Source: Planctomycetales bacterium
GTDB lineage: Bacteria > Planctomycetota > Planctomycetia > Planctomycetales > Planctomycetaceae
Length of the DNA: 64,000 nt
Direction: 5' to 3'
NCBI GenBank assembly: GCA_026400835.1
Contig: JAPLOA010000034.1
Span: forward strand, 1 to 64,000
Made by a program: the position numbers and the translations under genes. Positions within the stretch are counted from its first letter, which is position 1; every line of letters starts with the position of its first letter. This document shows positions 34,675 through 44,300 of the stretch, piece after piece. The notes below the pieces were generated by a model that saw nothing but the letters and a program-made list of their open reading frames with translations, was not told where the DNA came from and ran no database searches.

Positions 34675-35847
34675 TTAAGCCAGATAAACCCCGTTCGCCG
34701 CGGCAACACCAGCACCCGGAGACGGCTTCACACCCTGCTTGTTCAGACACTGTTCCAACGCCGCAAGGAAGACCAACACATTCGACTTCTTCGCAGCTTC
34801 ACCCATCAAACCGATACGCCAGGTTTTGCCCTTCATCGGACCAAGCCCGCCACCGATTTCGATCCCGAATTCATTCAGCAACTGTCCCCGCACCGCCGCA
34901 TCATCAACGCCGTCCGGAATCAGCACCGAATTCAGCATCGGAAGAGACACGTCGGCAGCGACGGAATAATGAATTCCCATGGCATTCACGCCGGCCTTCA
35001 ATGCCGAGTGATGCAGATGATGACGCGCGTAACGCGTTTCCAGACCTTCCGCCAAAACCAATCGCAATGCCTGATGCAATGCGTAATTCATGTTGATCGG
35101 AGCAGTATGATGGTAGGCTCGGTTGTTACCCCAGTAATTTCTCAGCAGACCAATGTCCAGGTACCAACTGGACACTTTCTTCTTGCGATTGTCCATCGCC
35201 TCAAGAGCCTTCGGCCCGAAGGTCACCGGTGACAATCCCGGAGGACACCCGAGGCACTTCTGTGAACCACTATAGGCCGCATCGATCTGCAGACGATCAA
35301 CCTCGACCGGAATTCCCGCCAACGAAGTCACACAATCGACCAGCAGCAGCGCTCCAGCGTCATGAACGATTTTGGCGATCTCCTCCAGAGGCTGCCTCGC
35401 TCCGGTGCTGGTTTCGGCATGAACGACGCCAACGACTTTGGGCTGCGACTTTTTGATCGCGGCGGCGAATTCTTCCGGAGAAAAGACTTCTCCGAAAGGC
35501 CGCTCGATCTTCGTCACTTCCGCCCCCACGCGTTCCGCGACTTCCGCCATGCGACCACCAAATACGCCGTTCACACCAACAACCATACGGTCGCCGGGTT
35601 CGATCAGATTCACGACGCAGGTTTCCATCCCGGCACTGCCTGTGCCGCTGATGGCCATGGTCATGTGATTGGTCGTCTGGAACACCTCCCGCAGCATGGA
35701 CTGTACTTCGTCCATAATTTTCAGGAAATACGGATCAAGATGTCCCACAGTTGGCGCGGCCATCGCCGCCAGAACGCTCGGGTGAATATCGCTGGGGCCG
35801 GGCCCCATGAGAACTCGCTGAGGTGGACAGATTTGTGGGAAGGTCAT
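34675..35847 (-). CDS. PLP aminotransferase, alanine-glyoxylate type
   Basis: A 390-residue class V aminotransferase. [15 protein letters not shown] and a GHLDPYF stretch are the N-terminal signature of alanine-glyoxylate/serine-glyoxylate aminotransferases. Lys197 in [13 protein letters not shown] is the PLP Schiff-base Lys, and [10 protein letters not shown] holds the Asp that contacts the pyridine ring. The C-terminus has [16 protein letters not shown]. It converts glyoxylate and an amino donor to glycine and a keto acid such as pyruvate. As first gene of the operon with lutABC it may link glyoxylate and pyruvate/lactate metabolism. The last 15 residues are unconserved. Confidence 0.9.
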   Translation of the reverse strand: MTFPQICPPQRVLMGPGPSDIHPSVLAAMAAPTVGHLDPYFLKIMDEVQSMLREVFQTTNHMTMAISGTGSAGMETCVVNLIEPGDRMVVGVNGVFGGRMAEVAERVGAEVTKIERPFGEVFSPEEFAAAIKKSQPKVVGVVHAETSTGARQPLEEIAKIVHDAGALLLVDCVTSLAGIPVEVDRLQIDAAYSGSQKCLGCPPGLSPVTFGPKALEAMDNRKKKVSSWYLDIGLLRNYWGNNRAYHHTAPINMNYALHQALRLVLAEGLETRYARHHLHHSALKAGVNAMGIHYSVAADVSLPMLNSVLIPDGVDDAAVRGQLLNEFGIEIGGGLGPMKGKTWRIGLMGEAAKKSNVLVFLAALEQCLNKQGVKPSPGAGVAAANGVYLA

Positions 35848-35971
35848 CGAGAAAACTCGGTCAGGAGGTGTGGACGTTTCAAAAAAGGGATCTCTCGGTC
35901 AGAAACCGAGGATAACATGCTGCCGGCCATCAACAAGCGATTCCCGAAACGTTGTCAGGAATTCGCCTGGC

Positions 35972-36505
35972 TCAGAAATCGTAGTTTTCCCCATCAGTAA
36001 TAAGCATTCTGACCGAACCACGCAGGTCAACCAGAAAGCAACGCACGTTCAGATCCCAAAGCTCCGGCTTTCCGCCCTGAGCTTTGCGAAGTTCGCAGTG
36101 TTCGATAATCTCATCGCGTAGCAATCCGGCATATTTCCGATGCGCTTCCTCCTCGGCGTTCTGCCCTTCCTGCGTATCCGAGAACTCAAACTGTGGTCCC
36201 AGAAAATGCGCATAAGCCCCGCAATTTCGGTGTTCCATGATATAAACATCATGAATATCGTGAAGCTGGACCGCGATATCCAGATGCTGAAAAAAAACCT
36301 CTCGCCACGCGACATGAGTCGGCTGCATGACACCCAGGGCGGCTCCCGCAAAAACGAGTTGGTCGTAGCGATTGATAAGATTATCGCCCTCCATAAACTG
36401 GCCAAGGTCGTCAATCAGCCGCAAGTCCATGCAACTAAGCATCAGCACGTTTTTTCGAGGAGCTGGATAGGGGCGACGTTCCGGACCTCGACGATGAATT
36501 TCCAT
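35972..36505 (-). CDS. Beta-class carbonic anhydrase-like protein
   Basis: A 177-residue protein from ATG 36505 (MEIHRRGPERRPY). The zinc ligands of beta-carbonic anhydrases are in place: Cys25 and Asp27-x-Arg29 in LSCMDLRL, and His92/Cys95 in IMEHRNCGAY. The YDQLVFAGAALG segment matches the usual glycine-rich substrate loop in part. It should interconvert CO2 and bicarbonate, though several family members have other roles. The C-terminus (RCFLVDLRGSVRMLITDG) is unlike housekeeping Can. It is transcribed away from the ferredoxin operon; the 145 bases between them would hold both promoters. Confidence 0.75.
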   Translation of the reverse strand: MEIHRRGPERRPYPAPRKNVLMLSCMDLRLIDDLGQFMEGDNLINRYDQLVFAGAALGVMQPTHVAWREVFFQHLDIAVQLHDIHDVYIMEHRNCGAYAHFLGPQFEFSDTQEGQNAEEEAHRKYAGLLRDEIIEHCELRKAQGGKPELWDLNVRCFLVDLRGSVRMLITDGENYDF

Positions 36506-36650
36506 GTTCAGCTTTCTGCGGGATAACTTCGTGCAAATGTGATACTCTTCCCAATAACACGGGCACAATCCTGTCTATTCAAGGGAAGTTTGTGCGGAGT
36601 ATCGGTTAGTCACTATACCAATTACGAACTTCCTGCAGGAGAATTTTGAT

Positions 36651-36887
36651 ATGGTCTGCGATCACCTGAAAGAACTATTTGAGCTATGTGAAACTCATCA
36701 GCTCAAAATTGCCGGACCCGATCTGATCCGCATCGTCTGCAAACAGTGCGACAAGCATGAAGTCTGCCCTTCGATGCTGATGGACGAGTATGATGCGCGA
36801 TACGAAGAGGAGTCGGGCTCACCGAAAAACGTCCAATTGACAATCCCGCCTGCTCGTTCAAACAGCGAATCTCAGGACAAGGCATGA
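36651..36887 (+). CDS. Small Cys-rich, probably zinc-binding protein
   Basis: A 78-residue protein with CDHLKELFELCETHQLKIAG and IVCKQCDKHEVCPSM. Three to five Cys and two His are placed as in small zinc-binding modules. Its stop overlaps the start of the GcvH-like gene by four bases (ATGA), so the two are translationally coupled. The second half is acidic and flexible. No family was recognised. It opens the three-gene operon with a GcvH-like protein and a ferredoxin. Confidence 0.65.
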   Translation: MVCDHLKELFELCETHQLKIAGPDLIRIVCKQCDKHEVCPSMLMDEYDARYEEESGSPKNVQLTIPPARSNSESQDKA

Positions 36888-37342
36888 CTGAACCACTGCA
36901 TTTTATGATGGGCCAGTTCAAGGCTCCAATTCCTCAGGATCGCTTTTATTCGCCGCGGCATCTGTGGCTGAAGGAAATCACGCCCGGACGTTTTCAAGTC
37001 GGCTTCACGGCTTATTCGCTTCGGCTGCTCCAGGATATTTATTTCCTTGAATGGTCAATTGACCCTGAGACGATCGTTCGCGACAAACAGGAGATCGGGG
37101 AAATCGAAAGCGCAAAGGCCGTGTCGTCGATGTTTCCTCCGTTCGCCGGTAAAGTCGTAGCTTTTAATCCGCGGCTTTTGATTGATCCTTCCGGGATAAA
37201 CGCGGACAATTACGGGAACGGATGGCTGTATGAGTTCGAAACGAACCAGACTCCGCTTTCCGCGGCCGGGTACATTGAGTTTTTGAATTCCGCCTGGGAT
37301 GATGCGCAGAAGACAATCAAAGGGCAGGTTAACGAGTCATAA
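36884..37342 (+). CDS. GcvH-like lipoyl carrier protein
   Basis: A 152-residue protein similar to glycine cleavage H protein. SPRHLWLKEITPGRFQVGFT is the N-terminal strand, and EIGEIESAKAVSSMFPPFAG carries the lipoyl-type Lys (Lys78) in the ESxKAVS context. NADNYGNGWLYEFE corresponds to the GWL segment near the end. No gcvT or gcvP lies nearby. It sits in an operon with a Cys-rich protein and a two-cluster ferredoxin, so it may be a lipoyl carrier for a redox or sulphur pathway rather than glycine cleavage; that is inference from context. Confidence 0.8.
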   Translation: MTEPLHFMMGQFKAPIPQDRFYSPRHLWLKEITPGRFQVGFTAYSLRLLQDIYFLEWSIDPETIVRDKQEIGEIESAKAVSSMFPPFAGKVVAFNPRLLIDPSGINADNYGNGWLYEFETNQTPLSAAGYIEFLNSAWDDAQKTIKGQVNES

Positions 37343-37366
37343 AGGCCGTTATAGTGCAGGGATCAA

Positions 37367-38407
37367 ATGGCAGGCAGCAAAGTTACCGTCGTTATCAGCC
37401 AGGCGCAGGGACGCAATCCGATCAAGCGTCAACTTGAAGAGGATATTGCGACCGCTCTCATCGCAGAACCTGGTATTGATGTTTCGCTGGTTCCTCATCT
37501 CTATGACATGTCGCAGGATCACTCCGGCATGCTGTTTCTGCGTTCCGTCCCGGGCAACGTGGTGGTTCTTGGCTGGCTGTATGAACGAGCGATCCGGTGG
37601 ACTCTGGATCGAGCAAACATTCGCGGCAAGGACGGGATGACTCTGCTGAAGTCGGCTGATGAAGAATCGGACGACGACGAAGAAGAAGAGGATACTCGCC
37701 AGTACAACGGAATCGGCAGTGTCAATGTGCCAAATCGCCGCGTTTACTGTATTGATCTGCGAGCCTCCGTGAGTGCTGACGCGTTTGTCCGCGAGATTCG
37801 TCGCATCTCAGAAGAGAACTCGGTGCAGACCGTCGATCTCATGAGCTGGATTGGCGGGTCTCCTCAACCTGAACAGCTTCAACGTTACCTGCAGCCCGAG
37901 CGTCTTCTGGAAGCACGCCGCGCGTTTGATAGTGGCTCAGCGACACACGTCGATAAGGCGACTCTGCCGGAAGACACAGGTCGTCGCTGGTATCCGGTGA
38001 TTGATTATAGTCGCTGCACAAATTGCATGGAGTGTATCGACTTCTGCCTGTTCGGCGTTTACGGCGTCGACGCTCTTGATCGCATTCTGGTTGAACAACA
38101 GGACAACTGTAAAAAAGGCTGTCCGGCTTGTAGTCGAGTTTGCCCGGAAAATGCCATCATCTTTCCACAGCACAAACAACCGGCGATTGCGGGTGCGGAA
38201 GGCGAAGTCAGCGGCCTCAAAATTGACCTGACCAAACTGTTCGGTGGCGACAGTGGCGAATCGGCCGTTGAAATGGCCATCAAAGAGCGCGACCGCGAAC
38301 TCATTCTGGATGGTCGCGAAGCCGTCGGCATGTCGGTCGGCATCAAGCAGAAGGTCCGCGAAGAAATGGACCAGTTGATCGCGGATCTGGATGCGCTGGA
38401 GTTTTAG
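37367..38407 (+). CDS. Two-cluster [4Fe-4S] ferredoxin-domain protein
   Basis: A 346-residue protein. Residues 1-185 form an alpha/beta domain I cannot name, interrupted at 96-111 by an acidic run rich in Asp and Glu. The ferredoxin domain follows: C217-x2-C-x2-C-x3-C227 ([11 protein letters not shown]) and C248-x3-C-x2-C-x3-C259 ([12 protein letters not shown]). The second motif has an unusual three-residue first spacing. The C-terminal 80 residues are helical and charged. It starts 24 bases after the GcvH-like gene and is clearly part of the same operon. It is probably the electron-transfer partner of an unidentified enzyme. Confidence 0.8.
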   Translation: MAGSKVTVVISQAQGRNPIKRQLEEDIATALIAEPGIDVSLVPHLYDMSQDHSGMLFLRSVPGNVVVLGWLYERAIRWTLDRANIRGKDGMTLLKSADEESDDDEEEEDTRQYNGIGSVNVPNRRVYCIDLRASVSADAFVREIRRISEENSVQTVDLMSWIGGSPQPEQLQRYLQPERLLEARRAFDSGSATHVDKATLPEDTGRRWYPVIDYSRCTNCMECIDFCLFGVYGVDALDRILVEQQDNCKKGCPACSRVCPENAIIFPQHKQPAIAGAEGEVSGLKIDLTKLFGGDSGESAVEMAIKERDRELILDGREAVGMSVGIKQKVREEMDQLIADLDALEF

Positions 38408-38683
38408 TGCTTCGTCAAGTCTTCATTGTTGGCCAGGATGGGCACTCTTGCCCGTCGCAAGCATGTCGGACAAGAATGTCCAACGTACGTTTCCGGGCCT
38501 GACAGAGCACCAGGTCTGGCTTTCATTTAACGGCAAGCCGCAGGCGTCAGCGTCTTCGCTTGACGCTGAATTTCGAGCCTCGTCAATCGCGATCGATCGA
38601 GCCATCAACGCTCACAGACTATTTACCGTGCGGTTCGCGCCGTTTCGCTTCAAGAGCACAGCCCCCACAGGAAATCGCCACTC

Positions 38684-40141
38684 ATGAGTAAACTGATTCT
38701 GGGACTGGATATGGGCACCACCAGCATTTCGGCGGTGGCTCTGCATGAATCTGGTCGAGTTATCCACGCGGTGACTCAAACTCATCACGCAGCAATCGAC
38801 GGACTGCCAAGTGATTACGCGGAACAAAATCCGGAACGTATTCGTGCGACGGCGTTCGCGGCGTTGAAGAATCTCAGCGAACTCTGCCGGGGTTCTGAGT
38901 TCCGGGCGATTGCTTTGACCGGGCAAATGCACAGCACCGTGATCATTGACGACAATGGTAAAGTATCAGGCAACGTCATCACATGGCAGGATCGCCGCTC
39001 CGTCTCTGAAGGTGCACAAAAATCCTTGCTGACGGAACTGCAACAGCGTGCGACCGATCAGGCGATGCTCAGCACGGGTTGTCGTTTATCTCCCGGATAT
39101 CTGGGCACAACGCTCTTCGCACTCCGCCGACTGAAGCAATTGCCGAACAACATCGGATCGGTCTCTTTCGTCGCCGACTGGATTGGAAGCTGCCTGACCG
39201 GGAACGCGCCGGTGACAGAGAGATCCCATGCCGCATCATCCGGCTTGTTTGATCTCGTCGCCGACGACTGGAGCGACGCGATATTGCAGGCCGCCGAGAT
39301 TCCTCGCGAATGGTTGCCGCAAGTGGCCGACAGCGGAGCCATTGTGGGGACGCTAAGTTCTTCAGTCGCTTCCGGACTTGGTTTGCCAGCGGCACTGCCC
39401 GTGATCAACGCAATCGGTGACAATCAGGCTTCCGTGTTAAGCGCTTTACCAGATCAGGACGGTTCAGTGCTGATCAACATTGGAACGGGCGGACAGATCG
39501 TCTGGCGAATCCCGCAGTTTAGTCGGCAACTGCCGCTCGATACTCGCATCCTGCCTGGCAATCCGGATCCCCTGACAGGGAAGGCCACACCGCAGTTTAT
39601 GATTGTCGGCGCCGGCCTGTGTGGCGGCGATGCGATCGCCTGGGTCAATCGCACCATTCGCCGCTGGCTTTCGGATTTTGGTACGATCGTCAGCGAAGAA
39701 GCGATTTGGGACCGACTGCAGCAATTGGTGGCTCAGGAGACGCCTTCTCCGGAACTCATTTGTGAACCGTTCTTCCGGGGAACTCGCTATGAGCCTGATC
39801 GTCGCGGTGTGATCAAAGGAATCAACGTCGACAATCTGAGCCCCGCTCATCTGCTGGCCAGTGTGCTCACCGGGATCGCTCAATCGATGTCCGATGTCTG
39901 GTCGACATCGCCGCAGAGTTCCGCATGTCCTCTGCAACGAGTCGCCATGGCGGGCAACGCGGTTAAGCACAACCCGTTACTGGTCGATGCCGTGCGAAAG
40001 CATTTCGGGGTTCCTGTCCAGGTTGCTCGCCATTCAGAAGAGGCCGCAACAGGTGCCGCAATGCTGGCGGGAGTTCACCTGAAAACATGGAGAACCATCG
40101 AAGACGCGCGACAGGCGGTTCAACGCTCTACCGAATCCTGA
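38684..40141 (+). CDS. FGGY-family sugar kinase (sedoheptulokinase- or xylulokinase-like)
   Basis: A 485-residue FGGY kinase. The N-terminal phosphate loop is GLDMGTTSISAVAL. Further landmarks are ALTGQMHSTVIIDDNG, VITWQDRRS, a GDNQASVL segment with the catalytic-base Asp, and INIGTGGQIVW. The C-terminal ATP site has RVAMAGNAVKHNPLL and EEAATGAAMLAG. The IGTGGQ pattern and length fit sedoheptulokinase-type members better than xylulokinase, but this is weak evidence. The xylose isomerase gene is about 15 kb away on the other strand, so they are not one operon. The 276-base gap upstream contains a short inverted motif but no gene; the 287 bases downstream show no convincing gene either. Confidence 0.8.
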   Translation: MSKLILGLDMGTTSISAVALHESGRVIHAVTQTHHAAIDGLPSDYAEQNPERIRATAFAALKNLSELCRGSEFRAIALTGQMHSTVIIDDNGKVSGNVITWQDRRSVSEGAQKSLLTELQQRATDQAMLSTGCRLSPGYLGTTLFALRRLKQLPNNIGSVSFVADWIGSCLTGNAPVTERSHAASSGLFDLVADDWSDAILQAAEIPREWLPQVADSGAIVGTLSSSVASGLGLPAALPVINAIGDNQASVLSALPDQDGSVLINIGTGGQIVWRIPQFSRQLPLDTRILPGNPDPLTGKATPQFMIVGAGLCGGDAIAWVNRTIRRWLSDFGTIVSEEAIWDRLQQLVAQETPSPELICEPFFRGTRYEPDRRGVIKGINVDNLSPAHLLASVLTGIAQSMSDVWSTSPQSSACPLQRVAMAGNAVKHNPLLVDAVRKHFGVPVQVARHSEEAATGAAMLAGVHLKTWRTIEDARQAVQRSTES

Positions 40142-40428
40142 GCCGCCAGCGCGTTCCGGATAACGTTTTCAACAGCCTCATGAGGAGACGATCTTCATGC
40201 AAAGAAATAGTCTCGGAAAACAATCCTTGCTTCACAGCAATCCTGTTCAGAAAGCAGCCGGCACACTCCGCGTGCCGCCCGCTCATTGCTCAAGAGGCTT
40301 TGCTTTCAGAGGGTGACGGCACATGGAATATCCCGACTACTATTCGTCGTTGAACGGTCCTCGGGTTAAATGAGATATTCAACCGATCCGAAGCCCACGA
40401 GCAACTGATTCACACGGCATCGTGGTTC

Positions 40429-40779
40429 TTATCGCACATGCTCCACGGGCTGATCATCAATCGGACGCGGCCATGTTCGCTGGCGATTGACCACCATCTT
40501 GCGCTGAGCCGCCTCGATCAACTGTAACGGGGAAATTCCCGCGCGTCGGGCGGCGTCCAAAATCAGCAGAAAACAGTCTGCATACTCCTCGATATCGTCC
40601 GGAGCCGCCTGAGTTTCCACGGCTTCCTTCTCCAGATGTCGCAACGCTCCCAATGGACCACGTTCCTGATCCGTACCGAACGTAGCTTGCGACCATTCTG
40701 ATTGATCCTGAGCCAGGGACGACAGCAGTTCGCCCAGAGTCGTGTTATTGTCTGATCCTGGCATGAGAATCGAATCCAT
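40429..40779 (-). CDS. MazG-like nucleotide pyrophosphohydrolase (DUF550-type)
   Basis: A 116-residue protein. EWSQATFGTDQERGPLGALR, then LEKEAVETQAAPDDIEEYAD and MVVNRQRTWP match the dATP/dGTP pyrophosphohydrolase-type MazG relatives found in phages and bacteria. The acidic helix pair EKEAVE/EEYAD provides the metal-binding E-x2-E and E-x-x-D residues. It would cleave nucleoside triphosphates to monophosphates. The start is uncertain: ATG 40779 and ATG 40761 both precede the conserved part, and neither has a clear ribosome-binding site. Confidence 0.8.
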   Translation of the reverse strand: MDSILMPGSDNNTTLGELLSSLAQDQSEWSQATFGTDQERGPLGALRHLEKEAVETQAAPDDIEEYADCFLLILDAARRAGISPLQLIEAAQRKMVVNRQRTWPRPIDDQPVEHVR

Positions 40780-40945
40780 GAAAGGTGATGATGATCTGTG
40801 TGCGATCAAGCTGAGCCCGAATGGCGTGGACTTAAGCAATTCATTGATGTCCAGCGTTCTTCCGTCGAGCTTGTCTCGTGGGAGGACACAACTGGCAGCT
40901 ACGATTTGAGACGAATCGCGCCAAGGCGCTCCGTTTCGGGTTGTG

Positions 40946-41159
40946 TTTCGCAGCGTAGCTGCGGCAGCATTTAGCCCCAGGCTTCAGCCTGGGGTGGGAT
41001 GCGAAAACACGATCCATCAGCCGTGAAACGGCGACAGCGATGTTTTTTTAACGATATCAACACATTTCTGTCTCCGTTTCACGGCTAAATCTTCATTTTC
41101 AAACGTCTTCCCCCAGGCTAAAGCCTGGGGCTAACTGCTGCCACCTCTACGAGGCGAAA
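40946..41159. repeat. 214-bp nested inverted repeat with three hairpins
   Basis: Outer arms 40946-40995 and 41111-41159 are inverted copies (GGCAGCATTTAGCCCCAGGC against GGCAGCAGTTAGCCCCAGGC). Each arm itself folds (CCCCAGGCT-TC-AGCCTGGGG; CCCCAGGCT-AA-AGCCTGGGG). An inner pair AGCCGTGAAACGG (41019-41031) and CCGTTTCACGGCT (41074-41086) forms a third hairpin. It is shaped like a non-autonomous mobile or REP-derived element. It lies in the gene-free gap 40780-41350; a weak AAAGCTCCGAC/GTCGGGCTTT hairpin at 41315-41342 ends the gap. Confidence 0.8.
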
Positions 41160-41350
41160 TTAGAACGACAGTTGTCCCACTAAATCTCGTTGCAGTACCA
41201 AAGTTTTCTCACCTCAGGACAAGCCACATTGTGGCAAGTCGAGCTTAAGTCCACGCCATTGAGGCTGAGCCCTGAGATGACGCCACGTGGGTCAACTTGA
41301 ACAACTGAGGCCGCAAGGTCCTGAAAGCTCCGACAAAGTCGGGCTTTCTT

Positions 41351-44300
41351 TTATCGTCCCATACTTTGTCCGGATGGCTTTCGCGACTTAGTCGCTTTCA
41401 AATCGTAATTGTCTTCACCAACAATCTCCGCCAGCGCCGTCAACAGTTCCGGGCCGATGTTGACTTTGCATTCGTTGCTGGTGGTCAGAATATATCGCAG
41501 CCGTGAACCGGCTCCGGAATCGTTCTCAGACTTTTCGTCGCTCGATGCCGAGCCATCGTCCTGACCAATGCCAGCGTCGTTTCTTGCCCCGTTACCACCG
41601 GCCGTGCCATTCGCATAAAGATTTCGGATCTGATCGGCCCACGAATCCACAAGCAGAATCACATCGGTCGATCCGGGGAAACGCGAAATCACATTGCGAA
41701 CTCGCTGCACGTCTTCGTGCGAATGCAGCCCCTTTTCAAACTTAATTGCGACCTGCGAAGTAAATTCTTTGTCGGCCTGATCGAGCGTATAAATGCGGTT
41801 GACCACAAGGTTTGGCTCACGTCCCCGGCGATCCACTTTGCCCGCCACAATGATGACGCTTTCAGCTTTGATCAGTTCTTCATAACGAGCATAATCTTCC
41901 GGCCACGCGATGCACCGCATGATCCCGGACGGGTCTTCCAGGTCGAAGTTGGCGTACTTTGTGTTGCCGTTGCGGCTTGGCTTTTTCGCATTGGCCAGTT
42001 TGATCGCGGAAATCATCCCGCCAACAACGACCTGCGCACCGTCTTCCATCTCGGCTAGTTCCGCATTGCGATTGGCGGCATAGCGTTCAATGCGTCTCGA
42101 GTGCTGCGTCAGCGGATGCGATGTCAGATAGAAGCCAATTGTCTCCTTTTCCCAGGCAAGCTTCTGCGAATGCGTCCAGTCCGGTACATCCGGAAACGAC
42201 ATCGAAACGGCCGTACCTGATGCATCATTCTCCTCGTCGTCATCGCCACCGAACAGACTCTTCTGCCCGCGAGCTTTATCTTTCTGACGCGACAACGCTG
42301 ACTGGACAGCCCTTTCAACGACTGCGGTTTGCTGCGGACGTGTCCCCGGCATACTGTCGAACACGCCAGCCTTAATCAACGTTTCCAGAGTTCCCTTCGT
42401 CAGCACCTTCGGGTCAACTCGTTCCGTCAGATTAAAGATATCTTTGTACGGGCCATTCAGGCGTCGTTCAGCCACGACCGCATGCACCACGTTTTCTCCG
42501 ACACCCTTCAACGCAGCCAGTCCGAATGTGATGCGGCCGTCGATAAATCCAAAGTCGACCTCGGAGCGATTAATGTCCGGCCCCATGATTTCAATTTTCA
42601 TACGGCGAGCATCATCGACGTGTTCACTGATTCGTTCGGTGCTCTCCATTTCGCAGCTCAACAGAGCCGCCATAAACTCAACGGGATAATGAGCCTTCAA
42701 AAAGGCCGTTTCGTAGGCAATCAAACCGTAAGCCGTCGAGTGCGATTTGTTAAAGCCGTAACCCGCAAACGCAACGATCAGGTTCCAGAGTTCCTCGGCG
42801 ATGTTTTCCGCAATCCCATTCGACACAGCACCAGCCACGTATTCCGCATGGAAGCTGTTCATCACGTCGGCCAGCTTCTTGCTGATCGCTTTGATGCACT
42901 TATACGACTTGGACAGTTCGATGTTGCCCACTCGATTCAGAATGCGCATGACCTGTTCCTGGTAGACCATCACACCGTAGGTCTCAGCCAGAACTTCATC
43001 CACCACCGGATGAACCTTGCGGGGCGGCTTGCGTCCGTTCTTCACGTCGACGTATTCCATCACCATCCCGCCTTCCAGCGGACCCGGGCGATAGAGAGCG
43101 GACGTCGCGATAATGTCCGCGAAGCAGTCCGGCCTCATCTTGGTCAGCAGGTCCCGCATCCCGCCGGACTCGAGCTGAAATACGCCCTTCGTCTCACCTC
43201 GCTGCAGCAGAGCAAAGGTTTTGGCGTCGGTGAGATTATTCTTGACCTCTTCAAGGTCGAAGCCTGGGTTCGATCGCTTTACGTTCTGAACGGCCTTGTC
43301 CAGAATCGTCAGGTTTCGCAGGCCCAGAAAGTCCATCTTCAGCAGGCCGACTTTTTCAACGGTCGGTCCGTCCCACTGAGTAATGATGTCGTCTTTGCCC
43401 GTGATCGTCTGCAAAGGCAACACAGTGTCCAGCGGAACGTCAGCAATCACCACGCCGGCCGCGTGAGTTCCCGCACTGCGCGCCAAGCCTTCGACCGCCA
43501 TGGCATAGTCGAGCAGTTCTTTCGCCAGCGGATCGATATCATACGCCGCTTTCAAGTCCGCACTTTCCGCCAGCGCGTCTTTCAGTTTGATGTTGAGAGT
43601 ATCCGGGACGAATTTTGCCAGTTCGTTGACTCGAGCCAGCGGCACATTCAGCGCGCGGCCGACGTCGCGGATCGCGTTCTTGGCTTTCAGAGTTCCATAC
43701 GTACCAATCTGAGCAACGTTGCGAGCCCCATATTTTTGCTTCGTATAGTCAATAACCATCTGCCGACGATCGCGGCAGAAGTCGATATCGATATCGGGCG
43801 GTTCTGTTCGGCTGGGGTCCAGAAAGCGTTCGAACAGCAGGTCATATTTCAGCGGGCAAACATCACCCAGTCGCAGCAGATAGGCCACGATCGCTCCGCA
43901 CGCCGAACCTCTCGCTCCGCAGGGAATGCCGTTGCGGCGAGCAAACTCGACGAAGTCCCATACGATCAGGAAGTAGCTCGCATAACCCTTGGATTCGATA
44001 ACGCTCAGTTCATATTCCAGACGCTTCCAGTGCCGTTCAGTCAGCTCTTCACCATAGCGTTCATGCATGCGCTGCTTACAGAGATCTCGCAGGTAATCAA
44101 TGTCGGTCTGCTGATTTGGTGGCCGAAACACAGGATAGAGCTTGCGATCACCCAGCTCGATGTTGACTCTGTTCGCGATTTCCTGCGATCGCGCCACAGC
44201 ATGATCCAGCCCTGGGAAGCACGCATACATTTCATCCGGAGTACACACGTACAGCCCATCGTGCTCCATCTTCATGCGTTTTTCATCGTCGCGAGTCGTC

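Noticed and set aside
36884-37342. The H protein as part of a glycine cleavage system
   Set aside because: No gcvT, gcvP or lpd is next to it; the operon instead carries a ferredoxin and a Cys-rich protein.
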